Assembly: GCF_021729885.1 (NCBI RefSeq)
Contig: NZ_CP063401.1
Span: forward strand, 1,426,001 to 1,490,000
Length of the DNA: 64,000 bases
Reading direction: 5' to 3'
DNA from: Devosia sp. SL43
Lineage (GTDB): Bacteria > Pseudomonadota > Alphaproteobacteria > Rhizobiales > Devosiaceae
In this document: positions 7,365 to 15,111 of the stretch, one piece after another
Layout: every line of letters starts with the position of its first letter
Numbering within the stretch: the stretch's first letter is position 1
Notes under the pieces: generated by a model
Databases searched by the model: none
What the model was told of the DNA's origin: nothing
The model's input: the letters and a program-made list of their open reading frames with translations, nothing else
Program-made: the position numbers and the translations under genes

Positions 7365-8405
7365 ATGACTGAATTCAAACTCACTCGCCGCCAGTTCGGA
7401 CTTCTCGCCGCCAGCGCTGCTGCTGCCGGCCTGCTGCCAATCCCCGCCCGCGCCGCCAATGGCAGCCTGGTCGCCGCGACTTTCCCGGGCAACTGGGAAG
7501 ACGCCTATCGCCGCGTCCTGACTCCGTTGGTGTCGGAAGCCGGCTATGACCTGACCATTGCTCCGGCTTTGGCGCAGGACCAGTTGGCCAAGGTGATGGC
7601 CAGCCCCGGAGCCCCCGCCTATGACACCCTGCTGATGTCGCCCGGCCAGATGGCCATCGCGCTCGAAAACGACCTGATCCAGAAGATCGACACCAGCCGC
7701 CTCTCCAACTGGAGCAAGCTCGATCCGGCGTTCCAGGGCGAATACGGCCCGACCGTCACCGTCGAAGTCAATGGCATCGCCTACAATCCCGATCTGGTGC
7801 CGGCACCCAAGGGCTATGCCGACCTGTTCGAGAACCCCGCCTATGCCGGCAAGGTGTCCTGGACCGGATTTGGCTCCAACACCGCCGTGATGGCCTATAC
7901 CCAGCTCGCCAAGATCTACGGCAGCGGCCCCGAGGACATGGACGCCGTGTTCAAGTTGTTTGCCGATCATCCGGAAAACCTGGCCGGCGTGGTCGACAGC
8001 ACCAACAGCCAGATGTCGCTCTACCAGCAGGGTGAGATCGCGGTGTTCATGTGCAGCACCGGCAATGTCGCCAAGCTCAAGAGTCTTGGTCTCAATGCCG
8101 AGTTCGTGCATCCTGAGACCGGTTCGCCGGCGGCCCCTGTCAATATCCACCTGACCAAGGGCTCGAACAATCTCGATGCCGCCTATGCCTATATGGACGC
8201 CGCCATCTCCCAGGCAGCTCAGGAACAGTTGACCCTTCCGCCCACCGAGATGTTCCCGACCAATATGGACGTTGCCCTCACGCCTGGCATTGAAGCCTTT
8301 GTGACGCGCGACACCATCCCTTCGCTGGTCTATCCGGATTGGGCCTTGATCAACAAGAACCGCCCCGACTGGATCCGCGCCTTCGACGCCCTGGTCATGG
8401 GCTAA
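7365..8405 (+). CDS. ABC transporter substrate-binding protein (PotD-like), Tat-exported
   Basis: A 346-residue periplasmic binding protein of the extracellular solute-binding family used by polyamine and iron importers. The N-terminus has a twin-arginine signal (LTRRQFGLLAASAAAAG, then PARAA before cleavage), so it is probably exported folded by Tat. The mature part begins NGSLVAATFPGNWEDAYRR; the LLMSPGQMAIALEND and EVNGIAYNPDLVP segments are typical of the fold. It lies 27 bp after the ATPase and 4 bp before the first permease. The ligand is unassigned. Confidence 0.85.
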   Translation: MTEFKLTRRQFGLLAASAAAAGLLPIPARAANGSLVAATFPGNWEDAYRRVLTPLVSEAGYDLTIAPALAQDQLAKVMASPGAPAYDTLLMSPGQMAIALENDLIQKIDTSRLSNWSKLDPAFQGEYGPTVTVEVNGIAYNPDLVPAPKGYADLFENPAYAGKVSWTGFGSNTAVMAYTQLAKIYGSGPEDMDAVFKLFADHPENLAGVVDSTNSQMSLYQQGEIAVFMCSTGNVAKLKSLGLNAEFVHPETGSPAAPVNIHLTKGSNNLDAAYAYMDAAISQAAQEQLTLPPTEMFPTNMDVALTPGIEAFVTRDTIPSLVYPDWALINKNRPDWIRAFDALVMG

Positions 8406-8409
8406 GACC

Positions 8410-9237
8410 ATGCGGGCGAGCGGCTTTCCATTCCTCGTGCCTATGCTGGCATTGTCGGTGGCCTTCTTCGCACTGCCGCTCGCTCTGCTCTTTGCCTACA
8501 GTTTTGCGGGTGAAACCGGGCCATCACTGGAGAACTACGCCAGGTTCCTCGGCGACCCCTTCAATTTCCGCGTGCTGCTCAACACCGCCCGTCTCGGCTT
8601 CGAGACGGTACTGAGCACGACGTTGCTCGGCATCCCCATCGCGCTGCTGTTCTGGCATAGCGGACAGCGCACGCGACAGGTCATCATCTTCCTGACGCTG
8701 ATCCCGATGCTCACCAGCAATGTCGTGCGTACCTTCGCCTGGATCGTCATTCTCGGGCGCCAAGGCCCGATTAGCGAAACGCTTATGGCACTTGGGCTAA
8801 CCGGCGCGCCGATCAGCCTGATGTTCACCGAGTTTGGTCTGATACTGGCAATGACGCAGATAGACCTGCCGCTGATCATCCTGCCGCTGGTGGCCATCCT
8901 TTCGCGGTTGCCGCGCAACCTCACCGAGGCGGCAGAGGTCTCGGGGGCTGGTCCGTGGCGCGTGATGGTGACGGTGCTGCTGCCACTGATGGTCCCGGCA
9001 CTGCTGGCGGGCTGGATCCTGGTCTATGCCAGCACCAGCGCCTCCTTCGTCACCCAAGCCGTCATCGGCGGCGCCCGCAATGTCTACGTCCCGCAACTGA
9101 TCTATCGCGAAGTCGGCACCCTGTTCGACTGGCCGCTAGCCTCGGCTATCGCCGTCGTCCTGCTCTTCACCACCGGCATCCTGTTGCTGGCCCTCAGCAT
9201 GCTGTCCCGTCACCGGAGGCTCGTCGGTCATGGCTAG
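8410..9237 (+). CDS. ABC transporter permease (PotB-like)
   Basis: A 275-residue inner-membrane subunit with six predicted helices, beginning with a hydrophobic segment at FLVPMLALSVAFFALPLALLF (written here only as a landmark in part: residues about 6-25). The cytoplasmic loop that docks the ATPase is the EAAEVSGAGPWRVMVTVLLP region (about 176-195). It starts four bases after the binding-protein stop and overlaps the next permease gene by 8 bp, so the two permeases are translationally coupled and likely form a heterodimer. Confidence 0.88.
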   Translation: MRASGFPFLVPMLALSVAFFALPLALLFAYSFAGETGPSLENYARFLGDPFNFRVLLNTARLGFETVLSTTLLGIPIALLFWHSGQRTRQVIIFLTLIPMLTSNVVRTFAWIVILGRQGPISETLMALGLTGAPISLMFTEFGLILAMTQIDLPLIILPLVAILSRLPRNLTEAAEVSGAGPWRVMVTVLLPLMVPALLAGWILVYASTSASFVTQAVIGGARNVYVPQLIYREVGTLFDWPLASAIAVVLLFTTGILLLALSMLSRHRRLVGHG

Positions 9238-10051
9238 AGTTTCGTCCAATCCGCTGCCCGCACTGCTCTACAAGCTGTTCGTCTTCGGCTTCGGCACGCT
9301 GTGTCTGGCCTTCCTGGTTGCACCGATCGCACTGGCCCTCGCCACCTCCTTCACCGGTGGCCAGACGCTGAAGTTCCCGCCGGAAGGCTTCTCGCTGCGC
9401 TGGTATGAGGCGTTGCTCGATCCGGTGCGCTCATCGACGGAGCACATCGCCGCATTCAACTCGCTCAAGATCGCGGCTCTGGCAGTACTCGGGGCCCTGC
9501 TGTTCGCCGTGCCGGCCGCCATCGGTGCCAGCCGTGTCGGGCGCCGGACCGCCAATTCGGTCGAACCACTGCTGCTGTCGCCGCTGGTGTTGCCGAGCCT
9601 GGTCTACGGCCTGGCCGCGCTGATCGTCGCCAACCTGATCGGCATCCGCCCGTCGCTGTGGCTCACGGTTGCCGGGCACATCGTGGTCTTCGGACCGCTG
9701 ATGTACCGCGCTGTCGCCGTGGTCGCACAGGGTCTCGACCCATCGCTCGAGGAAGCATCGACCCTGATGGGCGCGAGCTGGCTCACGACGCTCCGCCGGG
9801 TGACCCTGCCGCTGCTGTTGCCGGGCATCCTTGCAGGGGCGTTCCTGGTCTTCATCCAGTCTCTCGACAATGTCTCGATCTCGCTGTTCCTCGCCGATCC
9901 CTCGACCACCGTGCTGCCACTGCGCATGTTCGCGCTGATCGAGGAAGGGCTCGACGTCCGCGTCGCTGCCATGTCCGGCATCCTCATCGTCGTGGTGCTG
10001 ATCGGCCTGCTGATCGGCCGCCGTGCCCTCGGAAAATCCCAGACCTCATAG
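9230..10051 (+). CDS. ABC transporter permease (PotC-like)
   Basis: A 273-residue second membrane subunit with six predicted helices. The EAA docking loop is LEEASTLMGASWLTTLRRVTLP (about residues 175-196, core EEASTLMGAS). It begins inside the preceding permease gene (8-bp overlap) and is followed 39 bp later by the M24 hydrolase. Together with the ATPase and binding protein it completes a four-component importer of the spermidine/putrescine type. Confidence 0.88.
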   Translation: MARVSSNPLPALLYKLFVFGFGTLCLAFLVAPIALALATSFTGGQTLKFPPEGFSLRWYEALLDPVRSSTEHIAAFNSLKIAALAVLGALLFAVPAAIGASRVGRRTANSVEPLLLSPLVLPSLVYGLAALIVANLIGIRPSLWLTVAGHIVVFGPLMYRAVAVVAQGLDPSLEEASTLMGASWLTTLRRVTLPLLLPGILAGAFLVFIQSLDNVSISLFLADPSTTVLPLRMFALIEEGLDVRVAAMSGILIVVVLIGLLIGRRALGKSQTS

Positions 10052-10090
10052 CCATTGCGCTCCGGCGCCCAAGCAACAAGGACCATCGAA

Positions 10091-11506
10091 ATGAACATGC
10101 ATGCACCCGCCGGCACCCGCCGGATCGAAGAGCTGTTGTCCGATTTCCAGCCCGATTTCGACTTCAAGGCGCCGCTGCCGCTGCCGCTCGAAGAGTATGA
10201 GGAGCGCCTGCGCCGCATCCGCCGCGAGGCCGTACTCGCCGGTCACGACGCGCTGGTGATCCATACCGACATGGTCGGCTGGTTCCATACCTCCAACGCC
10301 TACCTGCGCTATGTCTGCGACTGGATGCGCGAAGGCGTGCTGATCATCCCGACCGACAGCGACAAGCCGATCACCCTGCTGTCCTTCTTCACCCAAGCGG
10401 TCATCCTGCCACCCGGCGGCGAGCCCATGCTGGTCGAGGATATCTGGCAGATCGGCGCCATCGGCCGCGAATATGCCGACCGTCCCGGCTCGTCGATAGC
10501 ATTGACTGCCCAGCACTGCGCCAATCTGCTGGCTAAGCTGGGCCTCTCAAAGGGCCAGATCGGTCGCCTCGGCGACCGCACCTCGCTCGAATTCTGGCGC
10601 TACCTCGAACAGGGCATGCCATCAGCCAAGTTCGTCGGCGACAATGCCATCATCGACCGTATGCAGAAACTGCGTAGCCCACGCGAGGTGGAAATGTTCC
10701 GCGCCGCCGCCCAGCTCATCAGCATCGGCACCCAGGCCGCCTATCACGTTACACGTCCTGGCGTCACCGACGCCGAAATCTATGCCGCCTTCAGCTTGGC
10801 GCAGCTTGCCCGTGGCGGCGAGACCGGCGACGGCTACCAGATCGGCATCAACGAATACGGTACCCATTGCGGCAAGCCCTATGGCCATGTCGTCCGCCCC
10901 GGCGACCTGATCAATCTCTACATCTCCAACGTCACCTATCGCGGCTATACGGCCCAGACGGCACGTATGATTGCTGTCGGCGAGATCACTGCCCGGCAGG
11001 AAAAGGTGCTCGCGGCCTGTACCGAGGGCGTCAAGCGCGCCGAAAAGCTGATCAGGCCCGGTACGCTGATCAGCGAAGTGAACAACGCCGCCTTCTCGTC
11101 CTATATCGAACACGGCATGCTTGATGCCCCCGACGCCCGCACCATGCCCTACAACTGGAGCACCGCCGACGACGGCGGTCCGCGCCTGCTGCCGCGCCAG
11201 TATGTTCCGGACGCAGATTGGGAAGCGCAGGGGCGCAAGCTGATGCACGTCTATCCGGCGACGCACGGCCCGCATAACCCGAACCTTGGACACTCGGTCG
11301 GCATGGCCGGCGCACAGAACAGCTTCAACGTCTCGTCGCATAATTTCGACCGGCTGGAAGAGGGCATGATCTTCGTGCTGCATACCCAATGGCTGGAGTC
11401 CCAGTCCGCCGGCTGCAACATCGGCGACTGCTATCTCGTGACCAAGGATGGCTTCGAAAACCTCAGCCGTCATACGCCGCTCGAAGCGCATCGGATCGCC
11501 GCCTGA
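10091..11506 (+). CDS. M24-family (Xaa-Pro peptidase/creatinase fold) hydrolase lacking metal ligands
   Basis: A 471-residue protein with an N-terminal creatinase-type domain (about 35-190) and a C-terminal pita-bread domain (about 195-460). Compared with E. coli aminopeptidase P, four of the five dinuclear-metal ligands are replaced: Ile278 and Gln289 for the two aspartates, His431 and Gly445 for the two glutamates; only His401 (LGHSVGM) is kept. This pattern fits the metal-independent creatinase or ectoine-hydrolase branch, not a peptidase. It is probably an amidine or amide hydrolase for the compound imported by the upstream transporter. The ATG at 10091 has AAGGA upstream; its TGA overlaps the next ATG. 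Confidence 0.78.
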   Translation: MNMHAPAGTRRIEELLSDFQPDFDFKAPLPLPLEEYEERLRRIRREAVLAGHDALVIHTDMVGWFHTSNAYLRYVCDWMREGVLIIPTDSDKPITLLSFFTQAVILPPGGEPMLVEDIWQIGAIGREYADRPGSSIALTAQHCANLLAKLGLSKGQIGRLGDRTSLEFWRYLEQGMPSAKFVGDNAIIDRMQKLRSPREVEMFRAAAQLISIGTQAAYHVTRPGVTDAEIYAAFSLAQLARGGETGDGYQIGINEYGTHCGKPYGHVVRPGDLINLYISNVTYRGYTAQTARMIAVGEITARQEKVLAACTEGVKRAEKLIRPGTLISEVNNAAFSSYIEHGMLDAPDARTMPYNWSTADDGGPRLLPRQYVPDADWEAQGRKLMHVYPATHGPHNPNLGHSVGMAGAQNSFNVSSHNFDRLEEGMIFVLHTQWLESQSAGCNIGDCYLVTKDGFENLSRHTPLEAHRIAA

Positions 11507-12168
11507 TGGATCAACTGGCCGCCACGCACACCCATTTCGACTTTGCCGCGCTCGATGCGCGGCAAAGATACAAGCTGCTGATCGGTACCGTGATACCGCG
11601 GCCGATCGCGCTCATCACGACGCTCGGTCTCGATGGCAAGGCCAATGCCGGCCCGTTCAGCTTCTTCAATGTGCTCACGCACGACCCGGCCATCGTGGCC
11701 ATCGGCGTCGAGAACTATTCGGATGCCAGCTTCAAGGACACGGCGCGCAACATCCGCGAGACGGGCGAGTTCACCGTCCACATCGTGGACCAGGCCTTGG
11801 CCGCGCAGATGGAAATTTGCGCCATCAAGTTTGGGCCAGACGTGGATGAACTGGCCGAAGCCGGCCTTGAAACCGTCCCCGGACAAATGGTCCGCAGCCC
11901 GCGGATTCTCGCCGCGCCAGCAGCGCTGGAATGCCGCCGCTACATGACTCTTGAAGTCGGCAAAGCCCGCGAGATCATCCTTGGCGAAGTCGTCGGCCTC
12001 TACGTCCGCTCCGACGCCATCGACCCGAGCAACCTGCATATCGACCAGCACGCCATGGACGCCATCGGCCGCCTCGGCGGGCATAGCTATACCCGTACGC
12101 AGGATCAGTTCGAAGCAAAGACGCCCACGGCGCTTGAGTGGGAGAGCGCCAAGCGATGTGCAGGGTGA
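11506..12168 (+). CDS. Flavin reductase-like domain protein (FMN-binding)
   Basis: A 220-residue protein of the flavin reductase/FMN-binding split-barrel family. Landmarks are LLIGTVIPRPIALITTLG near the N-terminus, NAGPFSFFNVLTHDPAIVAIG, and the central NIRETGEFTVHIV. Members either reduce flavin with NAD(P)H for a partner oxygenase or use bound FMN themselves. It overlaps the M24 gene as TGATG, a strong sign of coupled translation, so it probably acts in the same pathway. No partner monooxygenase is adjacent; the next enzyme gene is a dioxygenase on the other strand. Confidence 0.8.
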   Translation: MDQLAATHTHFDFAALDARQRYKLLIGTVIPRPIALITTLGLDGKANAGPFSFFNVLTHDPAIVAIGVENYSDASFKDTARNIRETGEFTVHIVDQALAAQMEICAIKFGPDVDELAEAGLETVPGQMVRSPRILAAPAALECRRYMTLEVGKAREIILGEVVGLYVRSDAIDPSNLHIDQHAMDAIGRLGGHSYTRTQDQFEAKTPTALEWESAKRCAG

Positions 12169-12302
12169 GAGCGCAGACCGAGTACGGCGGCTTTATCGAA
12201 CTCTAGGCCAAGAGCGGACAGTCGCCTTCCCACCCCATTTCACACACTACGCGCCAGCCGTTTAGTAGTGCGCCGACCATGCCGCTGGCTGTAGACGGAA
12301 CT

Positions 12303-13139
12303 CTAATGCGGCCCCGCCGGCAAAGCCTGCACCGTGCCACAGGGCCCGCCCTCCATGTTGACCGCAATGGCCTGTTCTTGTCCGTCAAAGCTCATGGCGT
12401 CGTACCAGTGGCTGATCTCCCTGGTGCTCGCCGGCACGTAGTGGAAGATCAGCGAGCGGCGGAAGCGGTCGGCGCTGGTATTGGGCGTCGAGCCGTGGAT
12501 GACGCTGCCATTGAAGAACAGCACGTCGCCGGCCTTGAGCTCCATCATCTGCGGTTCGAGTCCATCAGGCGGCTCGACATGCTCGGTAGTGAAGAACAGG
12601 GCCGGATCGGCCTGCTCCGGGCAGGCAATGTCGAGCGTCGCGGTCTGGGGCACGCACATCATGCCGCCATTGCCGGCATCGGCATCGTCGACGGCAATCC
12701 AGGCAGCCATGCAGGTGCCTGGCTTCACCCGCAGGTAGAAATTGTCCTGGTGCAGATCCTGTCCCCGCGCCCCAGGCGGCTTGAAATAGAACATGGATTG
12801 GACGGCAAACGGCTCTTCTTCGAACAGGCTGGCAAGGATCGGGCGGATACGCGCGTCGAACATGAAGCGCGTGGCCACTTGCCCCACGGCTTTGTCGGCA
12901 TGCTTGTGCGGATGCATCATGCGCGGGAATTGGGCCAGCGGATCATTGCTGCTGGGCGGCGTGCCATCTCGCGCCTTGGGCACGTCGGACAGGCCCGGTA
13001 CCGGACCATTGGCGGCCGCCTGCATGAATGTCTCGCGGATATGTGCGATTTCATCGGGTGCGATCAGGCCTCGGATCGCAACAAAGCCATCGCGGGCGAA
13101 CTGTTCCCGCTGCTCCAAATTCAGTCCCGTCTCCGCCAT
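12303..13139 (-). CDS. Phytanoyl-CoA dioxygenase (PhyH) family 2-oxoglutarate/Fe(II) oxygenase
   Basis: A 278-residue non-heme iron oxygenase. The HxD iron pair is in DLHQDNFYLR, the distal histidine is in SVIHGSTPN, and the conserved arginine for 2-oxoglutarate follows in RFRRSLIFHYVP. This group hydroxylates diverse small molecules, including acyl-CoA, ectoine and quaternary amines, so the substrate is not assigned. The gene is convergent with the transporter operon (134 bp apart) and divergent from an AraC regulator (86 bp apart), which probably controls it. Confidence 0.82.
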   Translation of the reverse strand: MAETGLNLEQREQFARDGFVAIRGLIAPDEIAHIRETFMQAAANGPVPGLSDVPKARDGTPPSSNDPLAQFPRMMHPHKHADKAVGQVATRFMFDARIRPILASLFEEEPFAVQSMFYFKPPGARGQDLHQDNFYLRVKPGTCMAAWIAVDDADAGNGGMMCVPQTATLDIACPEQADPALFFTTEHVEPPDGLEPQMMELKAGDVLFFNGSVIHGSTPNTSADRFRRSLIFHYVPASTREISHWYDAMSFDGQEQAIAVNMEGGPCGTVQALPAGPH

Positions 13140-13225
13140 TGTGTCTCCTCCTGTTGCCTGGAGGGTACGAAGGTACGCCCCGCTGCACCATGGAACGGCC
13201 TGCCAATGACATGTAATATCCTGCT

Positions 13226-14035
13226 ATGACCGTCGCAGCCGAAACCCCCCATAGAGCCGTCCTGAGCCTGCTCACTGGACACTTCCATGAGACATCAGGC
13301 TATCGCGCCGTGCGACGGCAAGGCGTTGGCGACTGGCTGCTGATTCACACCGTCGCTGGTCGCGGTCGCTTCGGCCATGCCGGGGGCGAGCTGATTGCGG
13401 AGCCCGGCGACTGGGTGTTGCTGCGGCCGGGCACGCCGCACGACTATGGCGTCGAAACATCCCTTCAGCGCTGGGACCTCGTTTGGGCACATTTCCAGCC
13501 GCGGGCCGACTGGCTGGCCTGGCTGAACTGGCCGGAGCAAGCGGCTGGTCTGATGCGGCTGCATGTCGAGGACGAGGCGTTCGGGGCGCAGTTTCTTGCA
13601 GTGCATGGCCTGCTTGGCAGCCAGCGGCTCCGATCCGATGCGCTGGCCATGAACGCATTGGAGGCGCTGCTGCTCAGGCTCGACGAGCACAATGTCGAGG
13701 GGCGGGCCAAATCGGGCGATCCGCGAATTCACCAAGCCATGGACTTCCTTGACCGCCATCTGGCGGAAAAACTGCTGATCGACGATGTGGCCGACGGTGT
13801 CGGACTATCGCCGTCTCGGCTGGCGCATCTGTTCAAGCAGCAGACGGGGCAGACTGTGCAGGGCTACCTTGAGGCGCGGCGCATGCAGGTGGCGGCGGAC
13901 CTGTTGCGCCGCACCAGCTTTCCCATCAAGCAGGTTGCGGCGGCGGCCGGCTTCGAGAGCCAGTTCTACTTCTCGCAACGCTTCAGTCGCTGGACGGGAC
14001 TGTCGCCATTGGCGTTTCGCAGGGACGGCCACTAG
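13226..14035 (+). CDS. AraC family transcriptional regulator (cupin + HTH)
   Basis: A 269-residue regulator. The N-terminal cupin-like ligand-binding domain (about 1-130) contains IAEPGDWVLLRPGTPHDYG; the C-terminal double helix-turn-helix (about 170-265) contains DVADGVGLSPSRLAHLF and IKQVAAAAGFESQFYFSQRF, the typical AraC signature. It is divergent from the PhyH dioxygenase and likely activates it. Its stop overlaps that of the next, convergent AraC gene in a shared CTAG (14032-14035). Confidence 0.88.
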   Translation: MTVAAETPHRAVLSLLTGHFHETSGYRAVRRQGVGDWLLIHTVAGRGRFGHAGGELIAEPGDWVLLRPGTPHDYGVETSLQRWDLVWAHFQPRADWLAWLNWPEQAAGLMRLHVEDEAFGAQFLAVHGLLGSQRLRSDALAMNALEALLLRLDEHNVEGRAKSGDPRIHQAMDFLDRHLAEKLLIDDVADGVGLSPSRLAHLFKQQTGQTVQGYLEARRMQVAADLLRRTSFPIKQVAAAAGFESQFYFSQRFSRWTGLSPLAFRRDGH

Positions 14036-14952
14036 CCCTCAATGGTGTCCTTGCGCATCTGGCTCGGAGTCATGCCATAGGCCTTGCGGAAGTGCTCGTA
14101 GAATTGGGTCTGGCTCACAAAGCCGGACTGGAATGCCACGTTGGCAATGGAGAGGCTGCCGTCGAACAGCAGCGAGCGGGCGCGGATCAGGCGCATGCGG
14201 GTGACGAACTTGACCACCGAGATATGCATCACCTTGGTGAAGAGGTTGGTGGCATAGTTGGGATGCAGGCCAACCACATCGGCGATGCTCTCGGCGCTCA
14301 GCGGCTCGGTGATGTTTTCGACGATGTGGCGCACCATGCGGACCACATAGCGGACCGGCGAGCCGGTTCGGGTGCGCGAGCCGACGTCCTCGACCCAGGC
14401 GGGCAGCAGCTCGTCCCAGCCGGTGATGGCGGCGCGCCGGAACATGGTGCCGATCTCAGCGCGGACGATGTCGGTGCGCAGGGCGTTGCCGCTGCGATAG
14501 TCCTGGTGCCAGCGATCCAGTGTTTCGAGGCCGATGCAATCGGGGTTGAGCTGGATGACGCCGCCGCCCATCAGCGTTTCGGTGAGGCGGCCAAGCTGCG
14601 GCATTTCGAGGAAGGCATCCATCGGCAGGTAGATGTTGAGCTGGCGGCCATCGGCGATGTCCGTCAGTCCTACTGTCTGGTGCGGGATACCGGCCCAGAA
14701 GGCGATCAACCGGTTCGAACCGACGGCCACCGGCCCGCCATCGAAGGCGTAATCCATCGTCCCCTGGGTCAGCCAGTTGAATTCGATATGCCCATGGCTA
14801 TGTGGTTGTGGCATGATCTGGGGCGCGAAGGAGCGGATGCCGAAACGGCCGAAAGCCTTCCCGGACGAATAGAAGCTGCGGTCCGGCCGCGGCGTGGGTC
14901 GGGGTGCGCGCTCGCGCACGGAACGCGTCAGGGACACTGTCTCAACAGTCAT
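14032..14952 (-). CDS. AraC family transcriptional regulator of the alpha-galactoside locus (AgpT-like)
   Basis: A regulator of about 306 residues from the ATG at 14952; in-frame starts at 14997 and 15012 are possible but would run through the inverted repeat at 14978-15002. The N-terminal cupin domain has MPQPHSHGHIEFNWLTQG, a metal- or sugar-binding-like histidine cluster, and GIPHQTV. The C-terminal AraC domain contains SIADVVGLHPNYATNLF and IANVAFQSGFVSQTQFYEHF. It is divergent from the binding protein of a peptide-type ABC importer, the position of agpT in the Sinorhizobium agp/aga locus, so it is probably the activator. Confidence 0.85.
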   Translation of the reverse strand: MTVETVSLTRSVRERAPRPTPRPDRSFYSSGKAFGRFGIRSFAPQIMPQPHSHGHIEFNWLTQGTMDYAFDGGPVAVGSNRLIAFWAGIPHQTVGLTDIADGRQLNIYLPMDAFLEMPQLGRLTETLMGGGVIQLNPDCIGLETLDRWHQDYRSGNALRTDIVRAEIGTMFRRAAITGWDELLPAWVEDVGSRTRTGSPVRYVVRMVRHIVENITEPLSAESIADVVGLHPNYATNLFTKVMHISVVKFVTRMRLIRARSLLFDGSLSIANVAFQSGFVSQTQFYEHFRKAYGMTPSQMRKDTIEG

Positions 14953-14977
14953 ACTTATCGGCGCACTTCTTAGAAAA

Positions 14978-15002
14978 CCGGAATAAGTCTCTATCATTCC
15001 GG
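14978..15002. promoter_or_regulatory. Candidate AraC operator, CCGGAAT inverted repeat
   Basis: CCGGAAT (14978-14984) and ATTCCGG (14996-15002) form a perfect 7-bp dyad whose arm centres are 18 bp apart, in the region between the divergent AraC gene and the agpA-like gene. The position suits an activator site. The assignment to this regulator is inferred. Confidence 0.45.
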
Positions 15003-15111
15003 ATTGCTTCATTCATTGCAAGGCGTACGTTTTAGCCGTTCAGCACGGAAAGAGATCGGCAGGGAGTGTCCGATCGCGGCATCAATGCCAGCCGTTGCTA
15101 TGGGAGGTTTT

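Noticed and set aside
7032..8411. A 459-codon antisense open frame over the ABC binding protein
   Set aside because: The plus-strand gene has a clear Tat signal and binding-protein features; the antisense frame has none.
12279..13229. A 316-codon open frame antisense to the PhyH dioxygenase
   Set aside because: The dioxygenase has its iron ligands and a regulator beside it; the antisense frame has a histidine- and arginine-rich, domain-free composition.
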